A stretch of 27,290 nucleotides of DNA from an uncultured Collinsella sp. (GTDB lineage: Bacteria > Actinomycetota > Coriobacteriia > Coriobacteriales > Coriobacteriaceae). Under the pieces are notes generated by a model. The model searched no databases. It saw only the letters and a program-made list of their open reading frames with translations, and was not told the DNA's origin. The stretch is from positions 1-27,290 of the forward strand of contig CALDWI010000021.1 of NCBI GenBank assembly GCA_937923795.1. Reading direction: 5' to 3'. The translations under genes were made by a program, and so were the position numbers. Numbering within the stretch: position 1 is the stretch's first letter; each line of letters opens with the position of its first letter. Below, one piece after another: positions 1 through 6,649 of the stretch.

Positions 1-59
1 ACTGCGGGAGCGAGCCATCAGCTCAATGTGTTCGGCTGAGATCGGAAATCAACCCATCC

Positions 60-132
60 ATAACTTGCGGTGATATACGGACTGATTAGCCGTTCTGGAA
101 CGCAAAACAGTCCGTATTTCACCGCAAGTTAT
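60..132. repeat. long palindromic repeat, copy 1
   Basis: Two 25-bp arms (60-84 and 108-132) are reverse complements with a single mismatch and enclose a 23-bp centre. The arm core GCGGTGAAATACGGAC recurs at about 25.5 kb and 26.8 kb. The centre contains its own short stem (CGTTC/GAACG). It lies intergenically, just beyond the gdhA terminator. No T-run follows either arm, so it does not look like a simple terminator. No transposase is nearby. Confidence 0.9.
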
Positions 133-151
133 GAGGAGTCCTCCGGGATAG

Positions 152-184
152 AAAAGGCTCCCAGCCGGAATGGCTGGGAGCCTT
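152..184 (-). terminator. intrinsic terminator of gdhA
   Basis: A perfect 13-bp stem (154-166 with 172-184, sequence AAGGCTCCCAGCC and its complement) with a 5-nt loop lies 25 bases past the gdhA stop. On the minus strand the stem is followed by TTTTC. The T-run is short, but the position and stem strength fit a rho-independent terminator. Confidence 0.85.
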
Positions 185-209
185 ATCGCATGCTATGTCG
201 AGCGAAGAT

Positions 210-1565
210 TTAGCAGACGCCCTGGGCGAGCATGGCGTCGGCGACCTTCAGGAAGCCGGCGATGTTGGCGCCCATGACAAAGTTGCCCTCCTGGCCGTAC
301 TCCTTGGCGGTGTCGTCCACGTTGTGGAACATGCCGCGCATGAGCTGCTCGAGCTTGCCGTCGACCTCCTCGAAGGTCCAGGACAGATGCTCGGCATTCT
401 GGCTCATCTCCAGGCCGGACACGAGCACGCCGCCGGCGTTGGCAGCCTTACCGGGCATAAAGGTGACGCCGTTCTCCTGGAAGTAGGTCGTGGCCTCGAT
501 GGTCGTGGGCATGTTCGCGCCCTCGCCGACCACCTTGCAGCCGTTGGCGACGAGCGCCTGGGCATCCTCGAGCAGTAGCGTGTTCTCGCGAGCGCAGGGC
601 AGAGCGATGTCGCAGGGCAGCTGCCAAACGCCGCGGCCATCGCCCTCGTGCCACACGGCGTTGGGCTTCTCGTCGACGTACATGGCGAGCGTAACGCCCT
701 TGTCGTGGCCGGAACGCTTCTTGTTGTAGACGTGCTCGAGCACGGTGTAGTCGATGCCGTCAGGATCCTCGACCCAGCCGTGGGTATCGGAGCAGGCGAG
801 CACCTTGCCGCCGAGCTGAGTGACCTTCTGGACCGCGTAGATAGCGACGTTGCCGGAGCCGTGAACGACGACGTTCTTGCCCTCGAAGGAATCGCCACGG
901 CTCTTGAGGTACTCGTCCACAAAGTAGACCAGGCCGTAGCCGGTGGCCTCAGTACGGGCGAGCGAGCCGCCAAAGGAGAGGCCCTTGCCGGTAAGGACGC
1001 CGGTCCACTCGTTGGTCAGGCGCTTGTACTGACCGAACAGGTAGGCAACCTCGCGGCCGCCAACGCCCAGGTCGCCGGCAGGAACGTCGGTGTTGGGGCC
1101 GATGTGGCGATAGAGCTCGGTCATGAAGGACTGGCAGAAGTGCATGATCTCGTTGTTGGACTTGCCCTTGGGGTCAAAGTCGGAGCCGCCCTTGCCGCCG
1201 CCCATGGGAAGGGTGGTCAGGCTGTTCTTGAGAATCTGCTCCAAGCCCAGGAACTTGAGCATACCCAGGGTGACCGTCGGGTTAAAGCGCAGGCCGCCCT
1301 TGTAGGGTCCAATGGCAGAGTTGAACTCGACGCGATAGCCGCGGTTGACCTGAACCTTGCCCTGATCGTCGACCCAGGGAACACGGAACATGACGATGCG
1401 CTCGGGCTCGACGAGGCGCTCCAGCAGGGCGGCCTCCTCGTACTCGGGGTGGGCGTCGAGCGCCGGCTGAATGGTGCCGAGGATCTCGGTTGCGGCCTGG
1501 ATGAACTCAGGCTGCTCGGGATAGCGGGCCTTGAGCTCGTCGAGAACTTTCTGCGTGTAGCTCAT
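210..1565 (-). CDS. gdhA: NADP-type glutamate dehydrogenase
   Basis: This enzyme interconverts 2-oxoglutarate plus ammonia and glutamate in the cytosol, usually in the assimilatory direction with NADPH. The 451-residue product matches the usual length of the hexameric bacterial enzyme (about 447). The substrate-binding block is present (GPYKGGLRF near residue 87, then PMGGGKGGSDFDPKG at 120-134 with the catalytic-region lysine), as is a Rossmann motif GSGNVA in the second half. An in-frame start exists 16 codons upstream, but I chose the ATG at 1565 because GGAGGA lies just ahead of it and the protein then begins MSYTQKVLDEL, as family members do. It is monocistronic, with its own terminator, and looks unrelated to the formate/hydrogen island next door. 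The cofactor preference is inferred from family resemblance. Confidence 0.96.
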   Translation of the reverse strand: MSYTQKVLDELKARYPEQPEFIQAATEILGTIQPALDAHPEYEEAALLERLVEPERIVMFRVPWVDDQGKVQVNRGYRVEFNSAIGPYKGGLRFNPTVTLGMLKFLGLEQILKNSLTTLPMGGGKGGSDFDPKGKSNNEIMHFCQSFMTELYRHIGPNTDVPAGDLGVGGREVAYLFGQYKRLTNEWTGVLTGKGLSFGGSLARTEATGYGLVYFVDEYLKSRGDSFEGKNVVVHGSGNVAIYAVQKVTQLGGKVLACSDTHGWVEDPDGIDYTVLEHVYNKKRSGHDKGVTLAMYVDEKPNAVWHEGDGRGVWQLPCDIALPCARENTLLLEDAQALVANGCKVVGEGANMPTTIEATTYFQENGVTFMPGKAANAGGVLVSGLEMSQNAEHLSWTFEEVDGKLEQLMRGMFHNVDDTAKEYGQEGNFVMGANIAGFLKVADAMLAQGVC

Positions 1566-1777
1566 GCTTCCTCCAATTGATGGAAAAGAAAAGTGTCGTT
1601 CGAGGCGCCCCATGCGCCCCGAGCTTTATCGAGTATGGATAATATCGCACTGTTGCAGCAAAGTTTCGCATAAGCCGACGAGCAGATGTTTCGTTTTGAT
1701 TACGATGCAGGTAGAAGCGTTTTTGAGTGCCTGACGTGCAAAACCCGTGTTTCAAACCTGTTTCGTCCACGTGTTCT

Positions 1778-1813
1778 AAACCACCACATTGGGGACAGGC
1801 ACCTTTGTGGTGG
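1778..1813 (-). terminator. hairpin after the DUF3343 gene, possible terminator
   Basis: CCACCACA (1781-1788) pairs with TGTGGTGG (1806-1813) around a 17-nt loop holding TTGGGGACAGGCACC. On the minus strand the stem is followed by TTTAG, which is weak for a terminator. It sits 10 bases past the stop of the last gene in the sel/mob block. The loop phrase resembles small dispersed repeats seen in other genomes, so it could also be a repeat remnant. Confidence 0.4.
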
Positions 1814-1822
1814 TGTTGGTGG

Positions 1823-2218
1823 TTAGAGGACGAGCTGGTGGTAGTCGGCGGGGGTTACGCGGCCCTCGGTGGCGGCGCGGAAGGCGGCGAGGGCATCGCC
1901 CGAGAACGGCATGGCCCAGCACAGTCCGCAGCCGGCGGTGATGGAGCCGGGCAGCGGCGTGATGCGCCCAGGAACACCGGCGGCAAGGCACAGCTGTTCG
2001 CATTCCATCACATCGAAGGTGCTGTCGAACGACACGATGATTTTGCGTTCATGGTCGAGAGCATCACCGGACGGGCCTTCGCGGTGTGCATCGCGATACG
2101 CCGCGGCGGCCGCTTCCTCTTCCGCAGTATGTCCACAGCCACCGCAACCGCAGGTACAGGGTTCGGACCCGTCGCAAGTGCAAGGTTCTCCCGTGTCGGG
2201 ACAAATATCGTGAGACAT
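1823..2218 (-). CDS. DUF3343 (putative Se/S carrier-like) protein with Cys-rich N-terminus
   Basis: The 131-residue product has two parts. Residues 1-30 are Cys-rich (Cys 6, 13, 15, 21, 23, 25, 28), in a C-T-C / C-G-C-G-G-C pattern that could bind metal or chalcogen. Residues about 60-112 match the DUF3343 pattern: IVSFDST, an alpha-helical stretch, a proline-rich PLPG, then AGCGLCWAM with Cys97 and Cys100. DUF3343 is annotated as a putative selenium/sulfur carrier-like domain, but no biochemical function is established to my knowledge. The gene starts 15 bases after mobA with a GGAG Shine-Dalgarno and closes the selA-selB-selC-mobA block, which favours a role in selenium or molybdenum-cofactor delivery. 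That role is inference. The Cys-rich leader is not part of the core domain. Confidence 0.78.
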   Translation of the reverse strand: MSHDICPDTGEPCTCDGSEPCTCGCGGCGHTAEEEAAAAAYRDAHREGPSGDALDHERKIIVSFDSTFDVMECEQLCLAAGVPGRITPLPGSITAGCGLCWAMPFSGDALAAFRAATEGRVTPADYHQLVL

Positions 2219-2233
2219 GGCAACTCCAATCGT

Positions 2234-2866
2234 CTAGGCGAGTAACTCGGCCGCCGCAAACTCCTCGGGCGTATTGACGTTCTCGAAGCAGAGCGTCGAG
2301 CCGGCGACCGCGACAATCTGAGGCTCGTCCAAATACCCGGCATTCACCCGGTCGATCAGGCAGCGGATTCGCTGACGGTCATCGGCGAGCAGCTCTTGGG
2401 CAACCGGCGCACACGCGACACGGCGCCAGACGGCGCAAAGCGGCTCAATCCCCCGCTCCTCGCGCGGCACGCACACGTCGAGTGCCTCGGCCTCAGCACG
2501 ATCGGCAAGCGCGCCGATGAGTTCCGGCGAGACAAACGGCATATCGCAGGCGACGATCGCCACGAGCGGCAATCGGGCCGCGGCCAACGAGCTCGCGATG
2601 CCGCGCATGGCACCGGCGGGACCGTCGACGTCCATCACCACGCGGGGGCGCAGGCCATCAAACATAAACTCCTCAAGATAGGCAAGCTCGCTGGGACGCG
2701 AAGTCGTCACGACCAACTCGCCGGCAACTGGTGCCAGCCGACCCAGCACGCGCTCGATGAGCGGCTCGCCGCAAAACGCCATGCGCGCCTTATCGCAGCC
2801 CATGCGCGACGACAACCCGCCCGCCTGGACGACACAAGAAAGATCGGCACGTCTTACGGTAGTCAT
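2234..2866 (-). CDS. mobA: molybdenum cofactor guanylyltransferase MobA
   Basis: MobA attaches GMP from GTP to molybdopterin, giving the MGD form that bis-MGD enzymes such as FdhF require. The 210-residue product has the signature nucleotide-binding start AGGLSSRMGCDKA (about residues 14-26), a central DVDGPAGAMRGI segment and VACDMPF, whose aspartate is expected to bind Mg2+. The reading frame is open far upstream, through the selC region, but ATG at 2866 is preceded by GGAGGTG and places the nucleotide-binding loop at the usual distance from the N-terminus. It follows selC and the selC terminator, so it probably has its own promoter or relies on read-through; I could not pick a convincing promoter in 2867-2955. 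Its place beside two molybdoenzyme genes fits its job. Confidence 0.93.
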   Translation of the reverse strand: MTTVRRADLSCVVQAGGLSSRMGCDKARMAFCGEPLIERVLGRLAPVAGELVVTTSRPSELAYLEEFMFDGLRPRVVMDVDGPAGAMRGIASSLAAARLPLVAIVACDMPFVSPELIGALADRAEAEALDVCVPREERGIEPLCAVWRRVACAPVAQELLADDRQRIRCLIDRVNAGYLDEPQIVAVAGSTLCFENVNTPEEFAAAELLA

Positions 2867-2954
2867 ACGACAAAACACCTCCATCGGCATGCTCGAAACC
2901 CGATGCACGAAGCTAAATACAGCCGCCGAAATAGCGGCGCTACGAAAAGCTCGT

Positions 2955-3011
2955 GCAAAAACAAAACAGCGCCTTTGCGGCACGCAGCAAGACCGCGAGC
3001 ACAAAAGCGCT
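2955..3011 (-). terminator. terminator downstream of selC
   Basis: AGCGCTTTTG and CAAAGGCGCT (minus-strand sense; 3002-3011 and 2968-2977) form a 10-bp stem with one G-U pair. A T-rich tail, GTTTTGTTTTTG, follows. It lies 10 bases past the tRNA-Sec 3' end. The 24-nt loop is longer than typical but could fold further. Confidence 0.65.
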
Positions 3012-3020
3012 GGTAGCGTA

Positions 3021-3117
3021 TGGCGGGAACGTATGTGAATCGAACACATCCAAGACGTTTTGCACGCCTCGCAACGGTTTTGAGGACCGCGGAGCCCACC
3101 GGAGCCCATCCGTTCCC
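3021..3117 (-). tRNA. selC: tRNA-Sec (anticodon UCA)
   Basis: The minus strand gives a tRNA of about 97 nt with the unusual size of a selenocysteine tRNA. It has a long acceptor stem (GGGAACG paired with CGTTCCC), a 5-bp T stem ATGTG/CACAT around TTCGATT, a long variable arm, anticodon loop CCTCAAAAC with UCA, discriminator G and an encoded CCA (complement of 3021-3023). The 5' end could be 3116 or 3117. UCA reads UGA. It lies 36 bases after selB and is required to decode the UGA in fdhF. It may be cotranscribed with selAB, as no clear promoter is visible in the 36-base gap. Confidence 0.95.
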
Positions 3118-3153
3118 AAGTGCGGCGGTATTTTACCAAACCGAGCAGCCAAT

Positions 3154-5121
3154 CTAGCGCAGGGAGCGCAGGCCGCCGGCATCCTTGTCGAGCGCCGTAA
3201 AGCGTACGGCATCCAGGTGCTCCAAGATGCTGATGGCGCGTTTGCGCGACACGCCCAGGGCCTCGCGCAGCACGCTCGTTGTGGCTGCGCCACCGGCTGC
3301 CTCAATGGCAGCTGCGACGAGCTCACGCGCATGGGCCTCGGCGGCAGCGGACAGGGCAACGTCGCGCTCAACCTTAACGATCGAGCGGTTGAGCGAAAGC
3401 TCGCGCAGGGCACGCGTCATGGTGTCGCGGCCGAGCTGCAGTCGTTCGCCCACCTCGGGAAGCGCCGGTGCGTCCAGGCCGGTCTCGTCAAGCAGCGCGA
3501 CAATGCGCTCGCAAGCCTCTCGCACCACGCGTGCCGCCGCGGCGGCCGAATGCGGATCGAATACCTCGGCGCCCTCGGCGGCGCACACGCCACGCGAGCA
3601 GCCCTCGGCAATCAGAGCCGCGGCAACGCCTTCATCAGCGGCAGGCCACGCTGCATGGGCAACGGCGCCGGGCGTAAAGCCCGTTTCCTTGGGGGCCGCC
3701 GCGTGCATGGCTGACAGGGTCGCCGCCAGTGCATCCATCGCGGCGTCGAGCACGGCAGCATTCGCATACAGCGTACCGCCCGAGCCCGCAAGCTCGCATA
3801 CAGCACCTCGCGCCACCAACTCGTTCAGCGCGGCATCGGCCCCACCGGAAACAAGATCGAGCGCCGCGGCAACGTCGGCAGCCACGACCGGCAACGTCTG
3901 CAGCGCCAACCACGCCTCAACACCAGCGACGGCATCGCCGGCCTCAAGCGCTGCAAGCAGCGTGCGGTCCCCCGTCGAAAGCTCGCGCGAACGACGGCAA
4001 CGCGAAAGCAGCACACGCCCGCCGCCAATGAGCATAACGGGCGAATACGACAGCACCACGGCATGGTCTCCGGCGCGCAGCGGCAGCGGCTCCTCCAAGC
4101 GCACCTGTACGGTACGGGTCTCGCCCACCGCCATGGGGGCCTCGCCCTCCATGAACATGATGCGGCCGACAACCTCGGCTGTACCCGCCATCACGTGCAC
4201 ACGCGCACCCGACTCGAGCACACGCGGCTTGGCTCCCTCGCGACCCAAGTAGGTAAACGTCATCATAAAGCGCAACGTCTGGCCAAAGCGGTCCACCACG
4301 CCCAGCATCTCGCCACGGTCAAGCGCCGCGACTCCGTCGCCGACCAGGTTGAGCGCCACACGCTGACCGGGCAACGCCTGCGGCGTATCGCCATGCACCT
4401 GAATTCCACGCACACGACAGACCGTACGCGACGGCAACGCGACAAGCTCATCCCCCACCGCGACGGGCGCATCGTGCAGCGTTCCCGTCACGACGGTGCC
4501 GACGCCCTTAATCGTAAAGCAGCGGTCAATCGGCAGGCGAGGCGCGGCATCGCTCCGCTCGGCACGGTCGCGACAGGCATCCCAGCAAACACCCACCTGC
4601 TCGTCGAGCACCGCAAGCAGCCCGTCGATCCCCTCGCCCGTCTTGGACGACACGGGCACAATCGACGCGCCCGCAAACACGGTACCCGACAAAAAGTCAT
4701 CGACATCGAGCTCAGCAAGCTCGGTCATCTCGACATCGGCCAGGTCACACATCGTCAGCGCCACCACCATATGCGTGACGCCCAGCAGCTCCAGCACGTG
4801 CACGTGCTCGCGCGTCTGCGGCATTACACCCTCAACGGCAGAGACCACCAGCACGGCAACGTCGATGCCTGTCGCACCCTGCACCATGGCACGCAGGTAG
4901 TGCGCATGGCCCGGCACGTCGACCAGGCCGACGATCTTGCCGCTCGGCAGCGCCAGCTCGCCAAAGCCCAGCTCCACGGTCATACCGCGACGGCGCTCAA
5001 CCTCCAGACGGTCGGGATTCTTGCCGGTCAGCGCCTCGATCAGTGCGGACTTACCGTGGTCGACGTGGCCCGCCGTGCCAACGATAACGGGGCACTCCAC
5101 CAGCTTCTGAACCTCACTCAT
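3154..5121 (-). CDS. selB: selenocysteine-specific elongation factor SelB
   Basis: SelB is a GTPase that carries Sec-tRNA to the ribosome at UGA codons marked by a SECIS hairpin. The 655-residue product has an EF-Tu-like N-terminal half: G1 motif GTAGHVDHGKSA (15-26), the switch-region sequence RRGMTVELGF and DVPGH, followed by beta-barrel domains (GVGTVVTGTL). The C-terminal half is Ala-rich and helical, as expected of the winged-helix domains that bind SECIS RNA. The start overlaps the selA stop in ATGA, indicating translational coupling. One oddity: the G4 motif, normally NKxD or TKxD, reads TMCD here, with Met for Lys. The overall match leaves no doubt about the family. Confidence 0.96.
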   Translation of the reverse strand: MSEVQKLVECPVIVGTAGHVDHGKSALIEALTGKNPDRLEVERRRGMTVELGFGELALPSGKIVGLVDVPGHAHYLRAMVQGATGIDVAVLVVSAVEGVMPQTREHVHVLELLGVTHMVVALTMCDLADVEMTELAELDVDDFLSGTVFAGASIVPVSSKTGEGIDGLLAVLDEQVGVCWDACRDRAERSDAAPRLPIDRCFTIKGVGTVVTGTLHDAPVAVGDELVALPSRTVCRVRGIQVHGDTPQALPGQRVALNLVGDGVAALDRGEMLGVVDRFGQTLRFMMTFTYLGREGAKPRVLESGARVHVMAGTAEVVGRIMFMEGEAPMAVGETRTVQVRLEEPLPLRAGDHAVVLSYSPVMLIGGGRVLLSRCRRSRELSTGDRTLLAALEAGDAVAGVEAWLALQTLPVVAADVAAALDLVSGGADAALNELVARGAVCELAGSGGTLYANAAVLDAAMDALAATLSAMHAAAPKETGFTPGAVAHAAWPAADEGVAAALIAEGCSRGVCAAEGAEVFDPHSAAAAARVVREACERIVALLDETGLDAPALPEVGERLQLGRDTMTRALRELSLNRSIVKVERDVALSAAAEAHARELVAAAIEAAGGAATTSVLREALGVSRKRAISILEHLDAVRFTALDKDAGGLRSLR

Positions 5122-6575
5122 CGAGCAATCGCCTTCTTAACGCACGCGACGAGCGTCGATGCCGCCGTCTCGATATCGCGGTCGCCCACAAGCGTACGGA
5201 CGTCAAACAAAATGCGATCGTGCGAGGTTCGCGTGACGACAGGCGTGTCGAAATCTTGGACGAGCGAGCGCTTGAGTGCGTCAACGGAAAGACGCTCATC
5301 GACGAGGCGCACGGCAACGCACGTGGTAGGCAGCTCCACGGTAGGCAGCGAGCCGCCACCAGGGGTCGACGATTCCTCGACGATCTCCACCTGAACGGCA
5401 CATGGGTAGCCAGCCTTATCGAGCCCGGCGACCATACGATCGCGCAGCTTGCGGGCACGTCGCTCCAAATGGGCCTGCGGCAGCGTAAGCATGCTGAGCA
5501 CCGGAATATCGCGATGGGCAACATCGGCACCGTCCATGTAGATACGCAGCGTGGCCTCGAGCGCCGTCAGCGCGAGCTTGCCCGGGCGCAGGGCGCGCAT
5601 AAGCGGATGTGACCCACAGGCCTGGACCAGATTGCGACGGCCCATGATAATGCCCGCTTGTGCGGCACCGAGCAGTTTATCGCCCGAGCACGACACCAGA
5701 TCGAGCCCCGCCGCAACCGAAGCCGGCGTGGTTTCTTCGCCGCCGCGCACCAAGATGTCGTCGGGCAACAGCGCGCCCGACCCCTGGTCCTCGTAGAACA
5801 GCAGGCCATGCTTGTGGGCCAGAGCGGCAAGCTCCCGAGAGCCCACCTCCTCGTGAAAGCCCTCGATGCGATAGTTGGAAGGATGGACCTTGAGGATCAT
5901 CGCCGTATCGGGCGTGATGGCGCGCTCGTAGTCGTCCAAATGCGTGCGGTTGGTGGCGCCGACCTCGACGAGTTTGGCGCCCGAAGCCGCCATGACATCG
6001 GGGATGCGGAAGCTGCCGCCGATCTCGACAAGCTCGCCGCGGCTGACGATAACCTCCTTGCCTGCGGCATGGGTCGCCAGCACCAGCAGTACCGCGGCGG
6101 CGTTGTTGTTGACCACGAGCGCGTCCTCGGCACCGGTGAGCGAGCGGATCAGCTGCGCGGCGTGCTCCTTGCGCGACCCGCGCGAACAAGTGTCCACACT
6201 GTACTCGAGCGTGCTGTACCCGCGCGCAACCTCGGCCACGGCCTTGGCGACCGACTCCGCGAGCGGGGCGCGGCCCAAGTTGGTATGGATGACCACACCC
6301 GTGGCATTAACTGCTGGGCGCAGGCTCGGCAGCGCGGAGCGATGCGCACGCCACTCGATGGCCGAGGCCAGCTCGCGCTTGGAACGCGGGGCGGCGCCGG
6401 CACGAATGGCGGCGCGCTCCTCGTCGAGCTCGGCCGTGACGGCGGCATGCACCACCGCGTCGCAGGTCTCCCCCGCCGCCTTCACAACTGGCCACTCTGC
6501 GAGCAGCTCGTTGACGGAGGGAATGGCGCGCAGGCGGGCGCGCACCTCATCGGACATGTTCTGGCTATCGCTCAT
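5118..6575 (-). CDS. selA: L-seryl-tRNA(Sec) selenium transferase SelA
   Basis: SelA is a PLP enzyme that converts Ser-tRNA(Sec) to Sec-tRNA(Sec) using selenophosphate. The 485-residue product has the N-terminal tRNA-binding helical domain, the segment NATGVVIHTNLGRAPL (90-105), GGSFRIPDVM, and the PLP-lysine motif SCSGDKLLGAAQAG with Lys300. A C-terminal domain (SVDALKRSL...RILFDVRTL) is complete. The ATG at 6575 has GAAAGG upstream. It overlaps selB by 4 bases, so the two are made together. SelD (selenophosphate synthase), needed for the donor, is not in the window. The gene follows the orphan molybdoenzyme by 74 bases with no terminator visible between them, so they may share a transcript. 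Confidence 0.97.
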   Translation of the reverse strand: MSDSQNMSDEVRARLRAIPSVNELLAEWPVVKAAGETCDAVVHAAVTAELDEERAAIRAGAAPRSKRELASAIEWRAHRSALPSLRPAVNATGVVIHTNLGRAPLAESVAKAVAEVARGYSTLEYSVDTCSRGSRKEHAAQLIRSLTGAEDALVVNNNAAAVLLVLATHAAGKEVIVSRGELVEIGGSFRIPDVMAASGAKLVEVGATNRTHLDDYERAITPDTAMILKVHPSNYRIEGFHEEVGSRELAALAHKHGLLFYEDQGSGALLPDDILVRGGEETTPASVAAGLDLVSCSGDKLLGAAQAGIIMGRRNLVQACGSHPLMRALRPGKLALTALEATLRIYMDGADVAHRDIPVLSMLTLPQAHLERRARKLRDRMVAGLDKAGYPCAVQVEIVEESSTPGGGSLPTVELPTTCVAVRLVDERLSVDALKRSLVQDFDTPVVTRTSHDRILFDVRTLVGDRDIETAASTLVACVKKAIAR

Positions 6576-6649
6576 GTGCGGCCTTTCAAAACCAAGGGCA
6601 GATCAGTCGGCCGTTCGTCAAAACCAGCCGAATCAATCTGTTGAATCAA

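Noticed and set aside
2867..3139. Longer mobA reading from an upstream start
   Set aside because: The added residues would be translated from selC and its terminator; the ATG at 2866 has a good ribosome site and gives the normal MobA N-terminus.
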